Of a stretch of DNA of 42,216 bases, positions 8,403 to 16,820 are shown in pieces. The stretch covers positions 1 through 42,216 of the forward strand of contig JAPLPK010000210.1 of assembly GCA_026400275.1 (NCBI GenBank). The letters are read 5' to 3'. Origin of the DNA: Burkholderiales bacterium (GTDB taxonomy: Bacteria; Pseudomonadota; Gammaproteobacteria; Burkholderiales; Burkholderiaceae_C). The number at the start of each line of letters is the position of its first letter. Position 1 is the stretch's first letter. Under the pieces are notes generated by a model. It saw nothing but the letters and a program-made list of their open reading frames with translations. It ran no database searches and was not told the DNA's origin. Position numbers and translations under genes: made by a program.

Positions 8403-10525
8403 TGTATGCGGACCTTCATGCTGGCTGGGGCGGCACGCCCCAGACCGGCAGCCTGTCTGCGTCGGTACTCGACTCGCTGTACAGCCAGATCGCCATCATC
8501 GACGGGACAGGCCAAATCCATTACGTGAACCGGGCCTGGCGCGACTTCGGCCACCATGGCTTGCCGCCCGACCATCCCTGGCCTGGCAGCAACTACCTGG
8601 ACATGTGCCACCTCCACGTCGGCCACAACGAGGCGCCTTCCGGCCCGGTGCGCCCCCAAATCCAGGCCGTGCTGGATGGAGAGGCTGAAGCCTTCGACTA
8701 CGAATATCCCTGCCACACCGCCCAAGAAAAGCGCTGGTTCATGGTCCGTATATCGGCGATGTCCGACCACCCTGGCCACTTCGTGGTGTCGCACCAGAAC
8801 ACCACCCGGCGCAAGCAGCAGTTGCTGGCAGGCCAGGAGGCCTTGCGGGCGTCGGCCCAGCACAGCCAAGCGATTCTGGACAATATGGTGGACGGCGTCA
8901 TCACCATCAACGCGCAAGGTCTGATGGAATCCTTCAACAAGGCCGCCGGCAAAATGTTTGGCTACAGCGTGGACGAAGTCCTGGGCCGCAATGTATCCAT
9001 GTTGATGCCCGCGCCGCACCGCCTGCACCACGACAGCTATCTGCAGCATTTCCAGCACACCGGCGAAGCCCGCATCATCGGTACACCACGGGAAGTCGAA
9101 GGCCTGCGCAAAAACGGCCAGATATTCCCGATGAGCCTGTCGGTGTCGCAGGTGGACCGTGCGGGCCAGCCCACCTTTATCGGCATAGTCCGCGACACCA
9201 CCCAGCGCCACCGGCAAGATGAGGAAATCCGCCGCCTGGCCTTCTACGACCCGCTGACGGGTCTGCCCAACCGGCGCATGCTGATGGACCGCCTGAAGCA
9301 AGCCATCGCCAGTGCCAACCGCAGCCACCACCACGGGGCGGTCATGTTTCTGGACCTGGACCATTTCAAGCAGCTCAATGACACCCGTGGCCACGACGTG
9401 GGCGACCTGCTGCTGCAGCAAGTCGCACTGCGGCTGAACGACTGCATGCGCGAAGTGGACTGCGTGGCCCGCCTGGGCGGCGACGAATTCGTGGTGTTGC
9501 TGGAAGACTTGAGCAGCCATGCCCATGAGGCAGCCACCCAGACCGAAGCCGTTGCCAACAAAATACTGTACGCACTGAGCCAGCCCTATACCCTGCGCGA
9601 ACAGATCCACGAAAGCACACCCAGCATAGGCATCGTGGTGTTTGCGCAAGACCCCACCAGCCAGGAGGAGTTACTGAAAAAAGCCGACGTAGCCATGTAC
9701 CAGGCCAAATCGGCCGGCCGCAACACGGCCTGCTTTTTCGACCCCTCCATGCAGGCCGCTGTGCTGGCCCGTGCCGAGCTGGAAAAAGACCTGCGCCAAG
9801 GCCTGGCGCAAAACGAATTCATGCTGCACTACCAGGTACAAGTGAATGAGCGAGGTATGCCAGTCGGCGCCGAGGCCCTGGTGCGCTGGTTCAGCCCGCA
9901 GCGCGGCACAGTGCCCCCCGGGCAATTCATTGCGCTGGCCGAAGAAAGCGGGCTCATTTTGCCCCTGGGCCAATGGGTGCTGGAAACCGCCTGCGCGCAG
10001 CTGCGGGCCTGGGCTGCTCAGCCTGCCACTGCGCACTGGACCATGGCAGTCAACGTCAGCGCCAGCCAGTTCGCCCAGGCCGACTTCGTGGCGACTGTCG
10101 TGGCTGCATTGCAGCACACCGGCGCCAACCCACACCTGCTGAAACTGGAACTGACCGAAAGCATGCTGGTCAACGATATGCAGGACGTGATCCTCAAGAT
10201 GAACCAGTTGAAAGCCCGGGGCGTGTGCTTCTCGCTGGACGACTTCGGCACCGGCTACTCGTCGTTAACACACCTGAAGCGCCTGCCGCTGGACCAGCTG
10301 AAAATCGACCAGAGCTTTGTACGCGACATCCTGACCGACACCAGCGACGCGATGATCGCCCGCACCATCGTCGCCCTAGGCCACAACCTGGGCCTGGCGG
10401 TAATCGCTGAGGGTGTGGAAACCGCTGCCCAGCGCGACTTCTTGGCCGGCCTGGGCTGCGACGCCTTCCAGGGCTACCACTTTGGCAGGCCCGAGCCAGC
10501 GGGCGTGCTGCAGAAATTTATATAA
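8402..10525 (+). CDS. PAS-PAS(heme-like)-GGDEF-EAL c-di-GMP enzyme
   Basis: The protein has 707 residues. Order: PAS1 (about 25-135), PAS2 (about 153-268), GGDEF (about 275-440), EAL (about 455-705). PAS2 follows the FixL oxygen-sensor pattern. MLMPAPHR, HHDSYLQHF and EARIIGTPREVEGLRKNG match FixL's MLMPxPYR, RHDxYLxxY and IIGxxRxVxGxRxDG. That places a candidate heme-ligating histidine at H210 and the distal arginine at R230. GGDEF is intact (359-363), with an inhibitory RxxD site (350-353) five residues before it. EAL is intact: EALVRW (491-496), NVSASQF, ELTES, DDFGTGYSS, KIDQSF, EGVET. It may therefore both make and degrade c-di-GMP. It is translationally coupled to the Aer gene. Confidence 0.92.
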   Translation: MYADLHAGWGGTPQTGSLSASVLDSLYSQIAIIDGTGQIHYVNRAWRDFGHHGLPPDHPWPGSNYLDMCHLHVGHNEAPSGPVRPQIQAVLDGEAEAFDYEYPCHTAQEKRWFMVRISAMSDHPGHFVVSHQNTTRRKQQLLAGQEALRASAQHSQAILDNMVDGVITINAQGLMESFNKAAGKMFGYSVDEVLGRNVSMLMPAPHRLHHDSYLQHFQHTGEARIIGTPREVEGLRKNGQIFPMSLSVSQVDRAGQPTFIGIVRDTTQRHRQDEEIRRLAFYDPLTGLPNRRMLMDRLKQAIASANRSHHHGAVMFLDLDHFKQLNDTRGHDVGDLLLQQVALRLNDCMREVDCVARLGGDEFVVLLEDLSSHAHEAATQTEAVANKILYALSQPYTLREQIHESTPSIGIVVFAQDPTSQEELLKKADVAMYQAKSAGRNTACFFDPSMQAAVLARAELEKDLRQGLAQNEFMLHYQVQVNERGMPVGAEALVRWFSPQRGTVPPGQFIALAEESGLILPLGQWVLETACAQLRAWAAQPATAHWTMAVNVSASQFAQADFVATVVAALQHTGANPHLLKLELTESMLVNDMQDVILKMNQLKARGVCFSLDDFGTGYSSLTHLKRLPLDQLKIDQSFVRDILTDTSDAMIARTIVALGHNLGLAVIAEGVETAAQRDFLAGLGCDAFQGYHFGRPEPAGVLQKFI

Positions 10526-10582
10526 AAAGAGGCTCTGGCGCATATGAATAAATCGTAGGCCGCTATTAAATTAGAAGCAAAA
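10523..10582. repeat. Dispersed palindromic repeat, degenerate copy B
   Basis: The left half (AAAAAGAGGCTCTGGCGCATAT) matches the other copies. The right half has decayed, with only GCTATTAAATTAGAAGCAA left. It begins at the stop codon of the GGDEF-EAL gene. The remainder of the gap up to gspD (10583-10771) shows no gene I can support and no clear hairpin. Confidence 0.5.
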
Positions 10583-10771
10583 CAGCGATGCAAGCAGCGA
10601 CTCCTCGGCTGCTTCATAAAGCGATACACAAGGCATATATTTCCTCCACATGGTGCGTGCAGAATGCGCCGGCCCCGGGTTGCAAACACCCCGTGGGCGG
10701 TTTACCGCCACAGAGCAGGCCCACGCCGCGCTGCTGGCCCCCATCCTGCCCTTCAGCCATATGCGATTCCG

Positions 10772-12760
10772 ATGCCCTCCTTCTCCCGCGTTTCCCTTCT
10801 AGGGCTGGTCTTGCTGCTGCAGGGCCTGGCGCTCCCTGCTCTGGCAGCAGCGCCCGCATCGAAAGCCATCACGCTGAATTTCTCCAACGCCGAGATCGAG
10901 GCCGTGGCCCGCACACTGGCCGTGATCACCGGCCGCAACCTGGTGGTGGACCCGCGCGTCAAAGGCACACTCTCGCTGAGCACCGATACACCCACCACAC
11001 CGACCAAGGCCTGGGACCAATTTCTGGCAGCCCTGCGCATGCAGGGCTACACCATGGTGGAGACAGCGGGGCTCTACAAAATCGTGCCCGAGACCGAAGG
11101 CAAGCTGCAGTCCGAGTCGGTGCGACTGGACGCTGGCGCTCAGCGCGGTGACCAGATCGTCACCGAAATATTCAAGCTGAACTACGAAAACGCCAACAAC
11201 CTGGTGCCGGTACTGCGCCCTCTGATCAGCGCCAACAACGTGATCAACGTGAACAGCGGCAACAACTCCCTGGTCATCACCGACTACGCCAACAACCTGG
11301 TACGGCTGCGCACCATCATTGCCGCAATGGATACACCCAGCGCCACAGACGTGGAAGTCATGCCTCTGCAGCACGCTCTGGCCGCCGACCTGGCCGCAAC
11401 CGTGCAGCGCCTGACCGACAGCTCCGGCGGCAAGACCGGCAACACCGGCGCCAGCAGCGGCGCCACGACAACGCCCAGCCCTGGTGCAGCCGCCGCGCCT
11501 GCAGCGGCCAGCACGGCAACGGCTTCTAGCGGTGGCGCATCGGTGCTTGCCGACACGCAGAGCAACAGCCTGCTGGTGCGTGCACCCAACCTGGCGCAAC
11601 TGGCCTTCATCCGCTCCCTGGTGGCACGGCTGGACCGGCCCCGTGCAAATAGCAATGTGCGGGTGATCTACCTGAAGAACGCCGACGCCACCCGCCTGGC
11701 CAAGGTGCTGCGTGCCGCCTTCCCGTCGTCCGACTCGGCGAGTGGCGGTAGCAGCGGTTCTAGCAGCAGCACCCCCAGCGTGACACAAGCCGCCAGCAGC
11801 AGTTCGAGTGCAAGCAGCAGCAGCGAAAGCTCCCAGGCCAGCACACCCATCACCGCCACGGCCCAGCCTTCGACTGGCGGCGGCATCCAGGCCGACCCGG
11901 CCAGCAATTCCCTGATCATTACCGCGCCCGAGCCGCGCTTTCGCGAGATGTACCCCATCATCGAACAGCTGGACTCGCGCCGCGCACAGCTGTATGTGGA
12001 GTCGCTGGTGGTGGAGGTAGATGCCACCAAGACCGTGGACCTGGGCGTGCAATGGGCCTCGCTGTTCGACGTCAGCAGCAGCACCACTTTGACCCTGGGC
12101 ACGGTGGCCAAGGCACTCGAGGAGATGACCGGCACCAACATCCTGTCCACCGCCAACATCGTGACGCTGGACAACGAAGAGGCCAAGATCGTGGTGGGGC
12201 AAAACGTACCCTTCATCACCGGCTCGTACACCACCACCTCCAGCTCTAGCTCCAGCCCGTTCCAGACCATAGAGCGCAAGGACGTGGGCATCACCCTGCG
12301 CATACGCCCGCAAATCGGCCAGAACGGCAGCATCCGCATGACCATCTACCAGGAGTCGTCATCGGTCGCATCCACCAGTTCCACCACCGGGCCGACCACC
12401 AACAAACGCTCCATCGAGTCCACCGTCATGGTCAACAACGGCAAGACCATTGTGCTGGGAGGCCTGATCGAAGACAGCCACACCGACGACGCGGCACAGG
12501 TACCGGGTATCGCGGATGTGCCCCTTCTCGGCGCGCTGTTCCGCAGCATGAGCCGCACCCGCAAAAAGACCAATCTGCTGGTGTTTCTGCGCCCGGTGGT
12601 GATGGCCGATGAGAACGCCAGCAACGCGCTATCGATGGACCGCTACGACTACATCCGCGCCAAGCAGAAGGAGATGCCGATGGACATCCACCAACTGCCA
12701 CCCGACACCAGCCTGCCCACGTTGCCGCCTCTGTCCGCCGCAGCCGTTCCCGCCACCTGA
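10772..12760 (+). CDS. gspD: Type II secretion outer-membrane secretin GspD
   Basis: The protein has 662 residues. It forms the outer-membrane channel of the type II secretion system. The start at ATG 10772 is chosen because it opens a signal peptide (MPSFSRVSLLGLVLLLQGLALPALAA). N0 (about 30-105), N1-N2 and N3 follow, with two low-complexity linkers: Ala/Thr-rich at about 217-253 and Ser-rich at about 316-369. The secretin core has NILSTANIVTLDNEEAKIVVGQNVPF, PFQTIERKDVGITLRIRPQI, VLGGLIED and VPLLGALFR. The C-terminus YDYIRAKQKEM suits the pilotin-binding end. Only about 18 residues lie between GVQWA and ALEE, where relatives carry some 50-90. No other gsp gene is in the window. Confidence 0.92.
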   Translation: MPSFSRVSLLGLVLLLQGLALPALAAAPASKAITLNFSNAEIEAVARTLAVITGRNLVVDPRVKGTLSLSTDTPTTPTKAWDQFLAALRMQGYTMVETAGLYKIVPETEGKLQSESVRLDAGAQRGDQIVTEIFKLNYENANNLVPVLRPLISANNVINVNSGNNSLVITDYANNLVRLRTIIAAMDTPSATDVEVMPLQHALAADLAATVQRLTDSSGGKTGNTGASSGATTTPSPGAAAAPAAASTATASSGGASVLADTQSNSLLVRAPNLAQLAFIRSLVARLDRPRANSNVRVIYLKNADATRLAKVLRAAFPSSDSASGGSSGSSSSTPSVTQAASSSSSASSSSESSQASTPITATAQPSTGGGIQADPASNSLIITAPEPRFREMYPIIEQLDSRRAQLYVESLVVEVDATKTVDLGVQWASLFDVSSSTTLTLGTVAKALEEMTGTNILSTANIVTLDNEEAKIVVGQNVPFITGSYTTTSSSSSSPFQTIERKDVGITLRIRPQIGQNGSIRMTIYQESSSVASTSSTTGPTTNKRSIESTVMVNNGKTIVLGGLIEDSHTDDAAQVPGIADVPLLGALFRSMSRTRKKTNLLVFLRPVVMADENASNALSMDRYDYIRAKQKEMPMDIHQLPPDTSLPTLPPLSAAAVPAT

Positions 12761-12775
12761 GAAGCTGCTCAGTAT

Positions 12776-14029
12776 CTACAGCAGAAACATGGCTGCTGCG
12801 ACCACCGTGGGCGCCAGCGCCCCCGCCAGCAAACCTAGCGCACCGATGGACTCTTCGTTAAAACCACGCCGCAGCAGCGCCGCACCCGCAGGATTCGGCG
12901 CGTTCGCAATCACCGTCAAGCCGCCACCAGCCACGGCACCGGCCACCAGCATGTATTGGGACTGTGCGGAGATGCCTTCGATCAACGACCCCAGATAGGT
13001 CAGCGCCGCGTTGTCCGTCACGGCAGTCAGGCCTAGCGCGCCGAAGAACAAGGCCGTGGGAGCCAGGCTGGAGACGATGGGCTGCAGCCACCACTGCTGC
13101 ATGCCGCCCAGCACCACCAGCCCGGCCAGAAAGAAGCCGACCAGCAGCCCCTCTTTCAGGATCAAAGGGCTCTGGTGTTGCGCATAGGCCTGGGTGTAGC
13201 CAATGAAAAACAGGAACAGGCCGATAAACACTACCGGGTGGTGGGCAAACACCACCGCAGCGGCCAGAAAGCCCAGGTGGATCAGGCTAACCAGCAGCGG
13301 CACCGGGGCATCGGCCTGCGCGTCGCCAGCAGCAGGCGCGTGCAGATGGCGACGCAATAAAAACACCACCACGGTCGCATTCACCAGCACTGCCACGCAG
13401 GCACGCCAGCCAAAGGTGCTGGCCATAAAGGCGCTGTCCCACTGCCAGGCGGCCGCCACCATCAGCACCGGCGGCGCGGCATACGAGGTCAGCGTGCCAC
13501 CGATCGACACGTTGACAAACAGCACGCCCAAGGCGCCGTACTTCAGCCATTCGGGCGGGCCCTGGCGGAACACCAGCGGCGCCAAAATCAGCGCGGCCAG
13601 CGTCATGGCCGCCGGCTCGGTGATCAACGAACCCAGCAGCGGCACCAGGGCCAGGCCCAGCCAGGCCAACACCACCGGCGTGGGCAAAGGCACCAGGCGC
13701 GCCACGGCCATCAGACTGCTCTGCACCAAGGCCAGCACCGGGCGCGATGCGGCCACCACCATCACCACAAACACAAACAGCGGCTCGGTGTAGTGGCGCG
13801 ACTCGGCATAGGCCAGCGCCTCGGCGCCCGTGGTCAGCAACGCCATCGCCACCACCAGCACAAAAGCCCACAGGCCAAACACCACCTCCACCTCGCCCAG
13901 GATGTGGAACAGGCCAGCATGGCGCGGGTGGCGGTGGGCCAGGCTTTCAAACCATTTGGCAGCGAAGGTGTGCAGCAGCGCCAGCGCGAACAAGGCGGCG
14001 GCGACGGTCTGTATCAGTGAGGCTTGCAT
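12776..14029 (-). CDS. Putative Na+/H+ antiporter (PF07399-type membrane protein)
   Basis: The protein has 417 residues, starting at ATG 14029 (MQASLIQTVAAALFALALLH); the open frame beyond it has no hydrophobic character. About 11-12 membrane segments are visible. Conserved-looking polar segments include ITEPAAMTLAALILAPL, NVSIGGTLTSYAAPPVLMVAA, LTAVTDNAALTYLGSLI and TVIANAPNPAG, which recall ion-transporter (arsenite/NhaD-like) folds. The role would be exchange of sodium or another cation for protons across the inner membrane; the ion is not shown by the sequence. It is convergent with gspD (15 bases apart). A 186-base leader separates it from the divergent DUF2306 gene. Confidence 0.75.
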   Translation of the reverse strand: MQASLIQTVAAALFALALLHTFAAKWFESLAHRHPRHAGLFHILGEVEVVFGLWAFVLVVAMALLTTGAEALAYAESRHYTEPLFVFVVMVVAASRPVLALVQSSLMAVARLVPLPTPVVLAWLGLALVPLLGSLITEPAAMTLAALILAPLVFRQGPPEWLKYGALGVLFVNVSIGGTLTSYAAPPVLMVAAAWQWDSAFMASTFGWRACVAVLVNATVVVFLLRRHLHAPAAGDAQADAPVPLLVSLIHLGFLAAAVVFAHHPVVFIGLFLFFIGYTQAYAQHQSPLILKEGLLVGFFLAGLVVLGGMQQWWLQPIVSSLAPTALFFGALGLTAVTDNAALTYLGSLIEGISAQSQYMLVAGAVAGGGLTVIANAPNPAGAALLRRGFNEESIGALGLLAGALAPTVVAAAMFLL

Positions 14030-14215
14030 GGCATGGTGCTTACGTAAGAGAGAAGTATCGGCTCGGTCCGCAGTCAGTTTACCCAAGGCCCGCGCTACCA
14101 CCCACGCCGTACAGCCGCAGCCCACACCAATGGTTCGGCAGTCCGTCGCATACCACTGGCCGCAGCCCACGGCCGCCGGCACAGTGCGGGCATTGACATT
14201 CCACTGCTGCCTGCC
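14030..14215 (-). promoter_or_regulatory. GC-rich antiporter leader with a 12-bp direct repeat and hairpins
   Basis: The direct repeat GCCGCAGCCCAC occurs at 14114-14125 and 14159-14170, 45 bases apart. An 8-bp stem pairs 14127-14134 with about 14152-14159 (one G-U pair in RNA). This sits between the divergent antiporter and DUF2306 genes. It may hold operators or a structured 5' leader for the antiporter. I cannot match it to a named riboswitch from memory. Confidence 0.35.
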
Positions 14216-14638
14216 ATGCCGATTGCAACGCTCACACCCCTGATAGCCGTCCATATGACCGCCGCTCTGCTGGCGCTAGCCGCCGGCCCTGTCGCCCTGT
14301 GGGCACGCAAGGGCCGCAGCCAGCGCCCGCGCCTGCACCGGGCGTTTGGCTATGCCTGGGTAACGCTGATGCTGGTCACCGCCACGTCCGCGCTGTTTAT
14401 CCGGGACTTTCAGCTGCCCAACCTGGCGGGCTACACGCCCATCCACCTGCTGATTGCGGCCACCGCGTTCTACCTGTTCCGTGCGTTCCAGGCGCTGGCG
14501 CGCGGCGACATTGCCACCCACCGCCTGACCATGCAAAGGCTGTACTTCAGCGCCTGCGTGGTGGCCGGGCTGTTCACCCTGCTGCCGCAGCGCTACCTCG
14601 GCCAGGTCATCTGGGGCCAGTGGCTGGGCTGGCTATGA
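14216..14638 (+). CDS. DUF2306-family membrane protein
   Basis: The protein has 140 residues with four predicted membrane helices. A charged loop, WARKGRSQRPRLHRAFGYAWV, follows helix 1. The HRAFGY and HRLTMQRLYFSACVVAGLF motifs are typical of DUF2306 proteins, whose function is not established. It starts at ATG 14216, and the divergent antiporter leader lies upstream. It probably heads a co-directional run with the 2TM protein and the LytS/LytTR pair. Confidence 0.8.
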   Translation: MPIATLTPLIAVHMTAALLALAAGPVALWARKGRSQRPRLHRAFGYAWVTLMLVTATSALFIRDFQLPNLAGYTPIHLLIAATAFYLFRAFQALARGDIATHRLTMQRLYFSACVVAGLFTLLPQRYLGQVIWGQWLGWL

Positions 14639-14671
14639 GCATGCACAATCCAAAGCTACCCGGGAGCCCCC

Positions 14672-14965
14672 ATGTCTGCTGCTGACAACTCTGATGATCT
14701 CGAAGCCCTGGCCCGGCGGCGCGCAGGCCGCAAGATGGGCTGGTACATCCACGCCCTGGTGTTTCTGGTGGTCAACACCGGGCTGGCCTTTTTGTCGCTC
14801 TACAACGGCCGGCACTTTGTGCTGACCTCGGCCTTTGGCTGGGGCCTGGGCCTGCTCATCCACGGTCTGGTCGTGTTTACGCTGCCGCCGGGCAGCAGTT
14901 GGCGCGAACGCCTGGTGCAGCAGGAGCGCGAACGTCTGCTGCGTGAACGCGAGCGGAAAAGCTAG
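14672..14965 (+). CDS. 2TM domain protein
   Basis: The protein has 97 residues: a basic N-terminus (LEALARRRAGRKMGWYIHALVFLVV), two membrane helices and a charged helical tail rich in Glu and Arg (WRERLVQQERERLLRERERKS). This fits the 2TM domain family (PF13239), often found beside or fused to LytS-type kinases. GGGAG lies 8 bases before the ATG at 14672. The stop is 4 bases before the kinase start, so it is very likely in the same operon and may help sensing. Confidence 0.8.
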   Translation: MSAADNSDDLEALARRRAGRKMGWYIHALVFLVVNTGLAFLSLYNGRHFVLTSAFGWGLGLLIHGLVVFTLPPGSSWRERLVQQERERLLRERERKS

Positions 14966-14969
14966 CCGC

Positions 14970-15995
14970 ATGCGCCTGAGCAAGCTGCCCCAGCCACGGG
15001 TGTTGGCCGTACTGGTCCCCGTGCTGGCACTGAACACCCTGATCGCCCTGGGCCTGACGCTGGCCGGCCCCTACGACCTGGCCAGCAACCTGGTGTTGTC
15101 GCACTGCATAGGCCTGGGCATCTGGGCGGCGATAGAACCCGTGTCGCGCCTCTGGGTCTGCGACATGGACCGCCATTGGTGGCGACTGCTGCTGATCGTG
15201 CCAACCGGCGTGCTGCTGGGCTATCTGGGTGGCAGTGTGCTGGCCCGGCTGCTGCTGGATCTGCCGCTGGACTGGTACAGCCTGGCGCGACTGCCCTACC
15301 TCGTGCTCAGTCTGGTTGCCGGCGCTGCGGGCACCTACTACTTCATCAGCCAGATGCTGCTGCGCCAGGTGCGCGAGCGCAACGCCGCCCAGCAGCTGCA
15401 CATGGCCGAGGCCCGGCTGCAGCTGCTGCAGGCCCAGCTGGAGCCGCACATGCTGTTCAACACCCTGGCTAATCTGCGCGCTCTGATCACGCTGGACCCG
15501 GCCCGCGCCACCGCCATGCTGGACCGCCTAGTGGACTTTCTGCGCGCCACGCTGAGCGCATCGCGCCAGACCATGCACCCGCTCAGCGCCGAGTTCGCCC
15601 GCCTGCAGGACTACCTGGAGCTGATGGCCGTGCGCATGGGCCCGCGCCTGCAGTACACGCTGGACCTGCCCGCCGCGCTGGTCGACTTGCCCGTGCCCAG
15701 CCTGCTGCTGCAGCCCCTGGTAGAGAACGCCATACGCCATGGCCTGGAGCCCCAGGTGGCGGGCGGCAGCATCCGGGTCAGCGCCAGCCGCAGCGGTAAC
15801 CGTGTGCTGCTGGAGGTGGTAGACAGCGGCGTGGGCTTGCCGCCCTCCTTTGCTGCAGCAACAGCAAGTGGCTTCGGCCTGGCCCTGGTGCGCGAACAGC
15901 TGGCGACCGCCTACGGCCCGCAGTCCGCTATCGAGTTGATAGCTGCCAGTGCAGGCGGTACCTGCGCCAGAGCCATATTTTGTATAAATCACTAA
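14970..15995 (+). CDS. LytS-like sensor histidine kinase (His_kinase family)
   Basis: The protein has 341 residues. The start at ATG 14970 is set by the four membrane helices (residues 10-130) and the close upstream stop. The phospho-acceptor is H160 in QAQLEPHMLFNTLANLR, the PF06580 signature. The ATPase part has PLVENAIRHGL (N253), DSGVGLPP (285-292) and GFGLALVREQL. It should phosphorylate the LytTR regulator that begins 3 bases downstream. The last 15-20 residues (ending ARAIFCINH) are encoded by a copy of the dispersed repeat rather than the usual beta-strand end of the ATPase domain. Confidence 0.92.
   Translation: MRLSKLPQPRVLAVLVPVLALNTLIALGLTLAGPYDLASNLVLSHCIGLGIWAAIEPVSRLWVCDMDRHWWRLLLIVPTGVLLGYLGGSVLARLLLDLPLDWYSLARLPYLVLSLVAGAAGTYYFISQMLLRQVRERNAAQQLHMAEARLQLLQAQLEPHMLFNTLANLRALITLDPARATAMLDRLVDFLRATLSASRQTMHPLSAEFARLQDYLELMAVRMGPRLQYTLDLPAALVDLPVPSLLLQPLVENAIRHGLEPQVAGGSIRVSASRSGNRVLLEVVDSGVGLPPSFAAATASGFGLALVREQLATAYGPQSAIELIAASAGGTCARAIFCINH
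15927..15985. repeat. Dispersed palindromic repeat, copy C, inside the kinase 3' end
   Basis: GCTAT, then GATAGCTGCCAGTGCAGG, a short spacer and CCTGCGCCAGAGCCATATT form the two imperfect arms seen in the other copies. The whole element lies within the coding region of the histidine kinase and encodes its C-terminal tail. Confidence 0.65.
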
Positions 15996-15998
15996 AGC

Positions 15999-16790
15999 AT
16001 GCACGCCACCGCCCTGATTGCCGAAGACGAGCCCCTGCTGGCGCAGGCACTGCAAGCCGCCCTGGCCCAGGCCTGGCCAGAACTGCGCATCGTCGCCAGC
16101 GTGGCCGACGGAGCGTCGGCCGTGGCCCAGGCCCTGCAGCTACGGCCCCAATTGCTGTTCTTCGACATCCGCATGCCCGGCCTGGACGGGCTGGAAGCCG
16201 CCGCCGAGCTGGCCGACCAATGGCCCACCGGCACGCCCTTCCCCGCCCTGGTGTTTGTGACCGCCTTCGACGACTACGCCGTGCAGGCCTTCGAGGCCCA
16301 GGCGGTGGACTATCTGCTGAAGCCAGTACAAACCGCCCGCCTGCAAAAGACAGTGGCAAAACTGCAGCTGACGCTCGCCAAATCTTCGCCAGCAGCTACA
16401 CATTTGGAAGCAACCCTGGACCAGCTCCGCAGCTTGCTAGGCGCAGCTCCAGGTACCCCGCCAGCACCGCTGAAGATGCTGCAGGCCAGCAGCGGCAACA
16501 GCATCCGTATGGTGCCGCTGGACGAGGTGGTCTACCTGGAAGCCGCCGACAAATACGTGCGCGTGCTCACCGCCCAGCATGAATACCTGCTGCGCACGCC
16601 GCTCAAAGAGCTGCTACCGCAGCTGGATGCGCACCGCTTCTGGCAGGTTCACCGCGGCACCGTGGTGCAGGCCCAGGCCATAGACAGCGTGCTGCGCGAC
16701 GCCACCGGCAAGCTGCAGATCACGCTGCGCGCCCGGCCCGAAAAGCTGGCGGTGAGCCGGCTGTACGCGCACCTGTTCAAAGCCATGTAG
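15999..16790 (+). CDS. LytTR-family response regulator
   Basis: The protein has 263 residues. The receiver domain (1-125) has the acidic pocket EDE (residues 9-11), phospho-acceptor D56 in LLFFDIRMPG, and Lys in YLLKPV. A linker leads to the LytTR DNA-binding domain (about 160-260: GNSIRMVPLDEVVYLEAADKYVRV, FWQVHRGTVVQ). It starts at ATG 15999, 3 bases after the kinase stop, so it is the cognate partner. Targets cannot be read from the sequence. Confidence 0.93.
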   Translation: MHATALIAEDEPLLAQALQAALAQAWPELRIVASVADGASAVAQALQLRPQLLFFDIRMPGLDGLEAAAELADQWPTGTPFPALVFVTAFDDYAVQAFEAQAVDYLLKPVQTARLQKTVAKLQLTLAKSSPAATHLEATLDQLRSLLGAAPGTPPAPLKMLQASSGNSIRMVPLDEVVYLEAADKYVRVLTAQHEYLLRTPLKELLPQLDAHRFWQVHRGTVVQAQAIDSVLRDATGKLQITLRARPEKLAVSRLYAHLFKAM

Positions 16791-16820
16791 GGTGGCTCCG
16801 CCCGCACACGCCGCTGCCGC

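Noticed and set aside
10650-10802. Short open frame of 50 codons upstream of gspD
   Set aside because: It has no start signal and no recognisable product, and it overlaps the gspD signal peptide in another frame.
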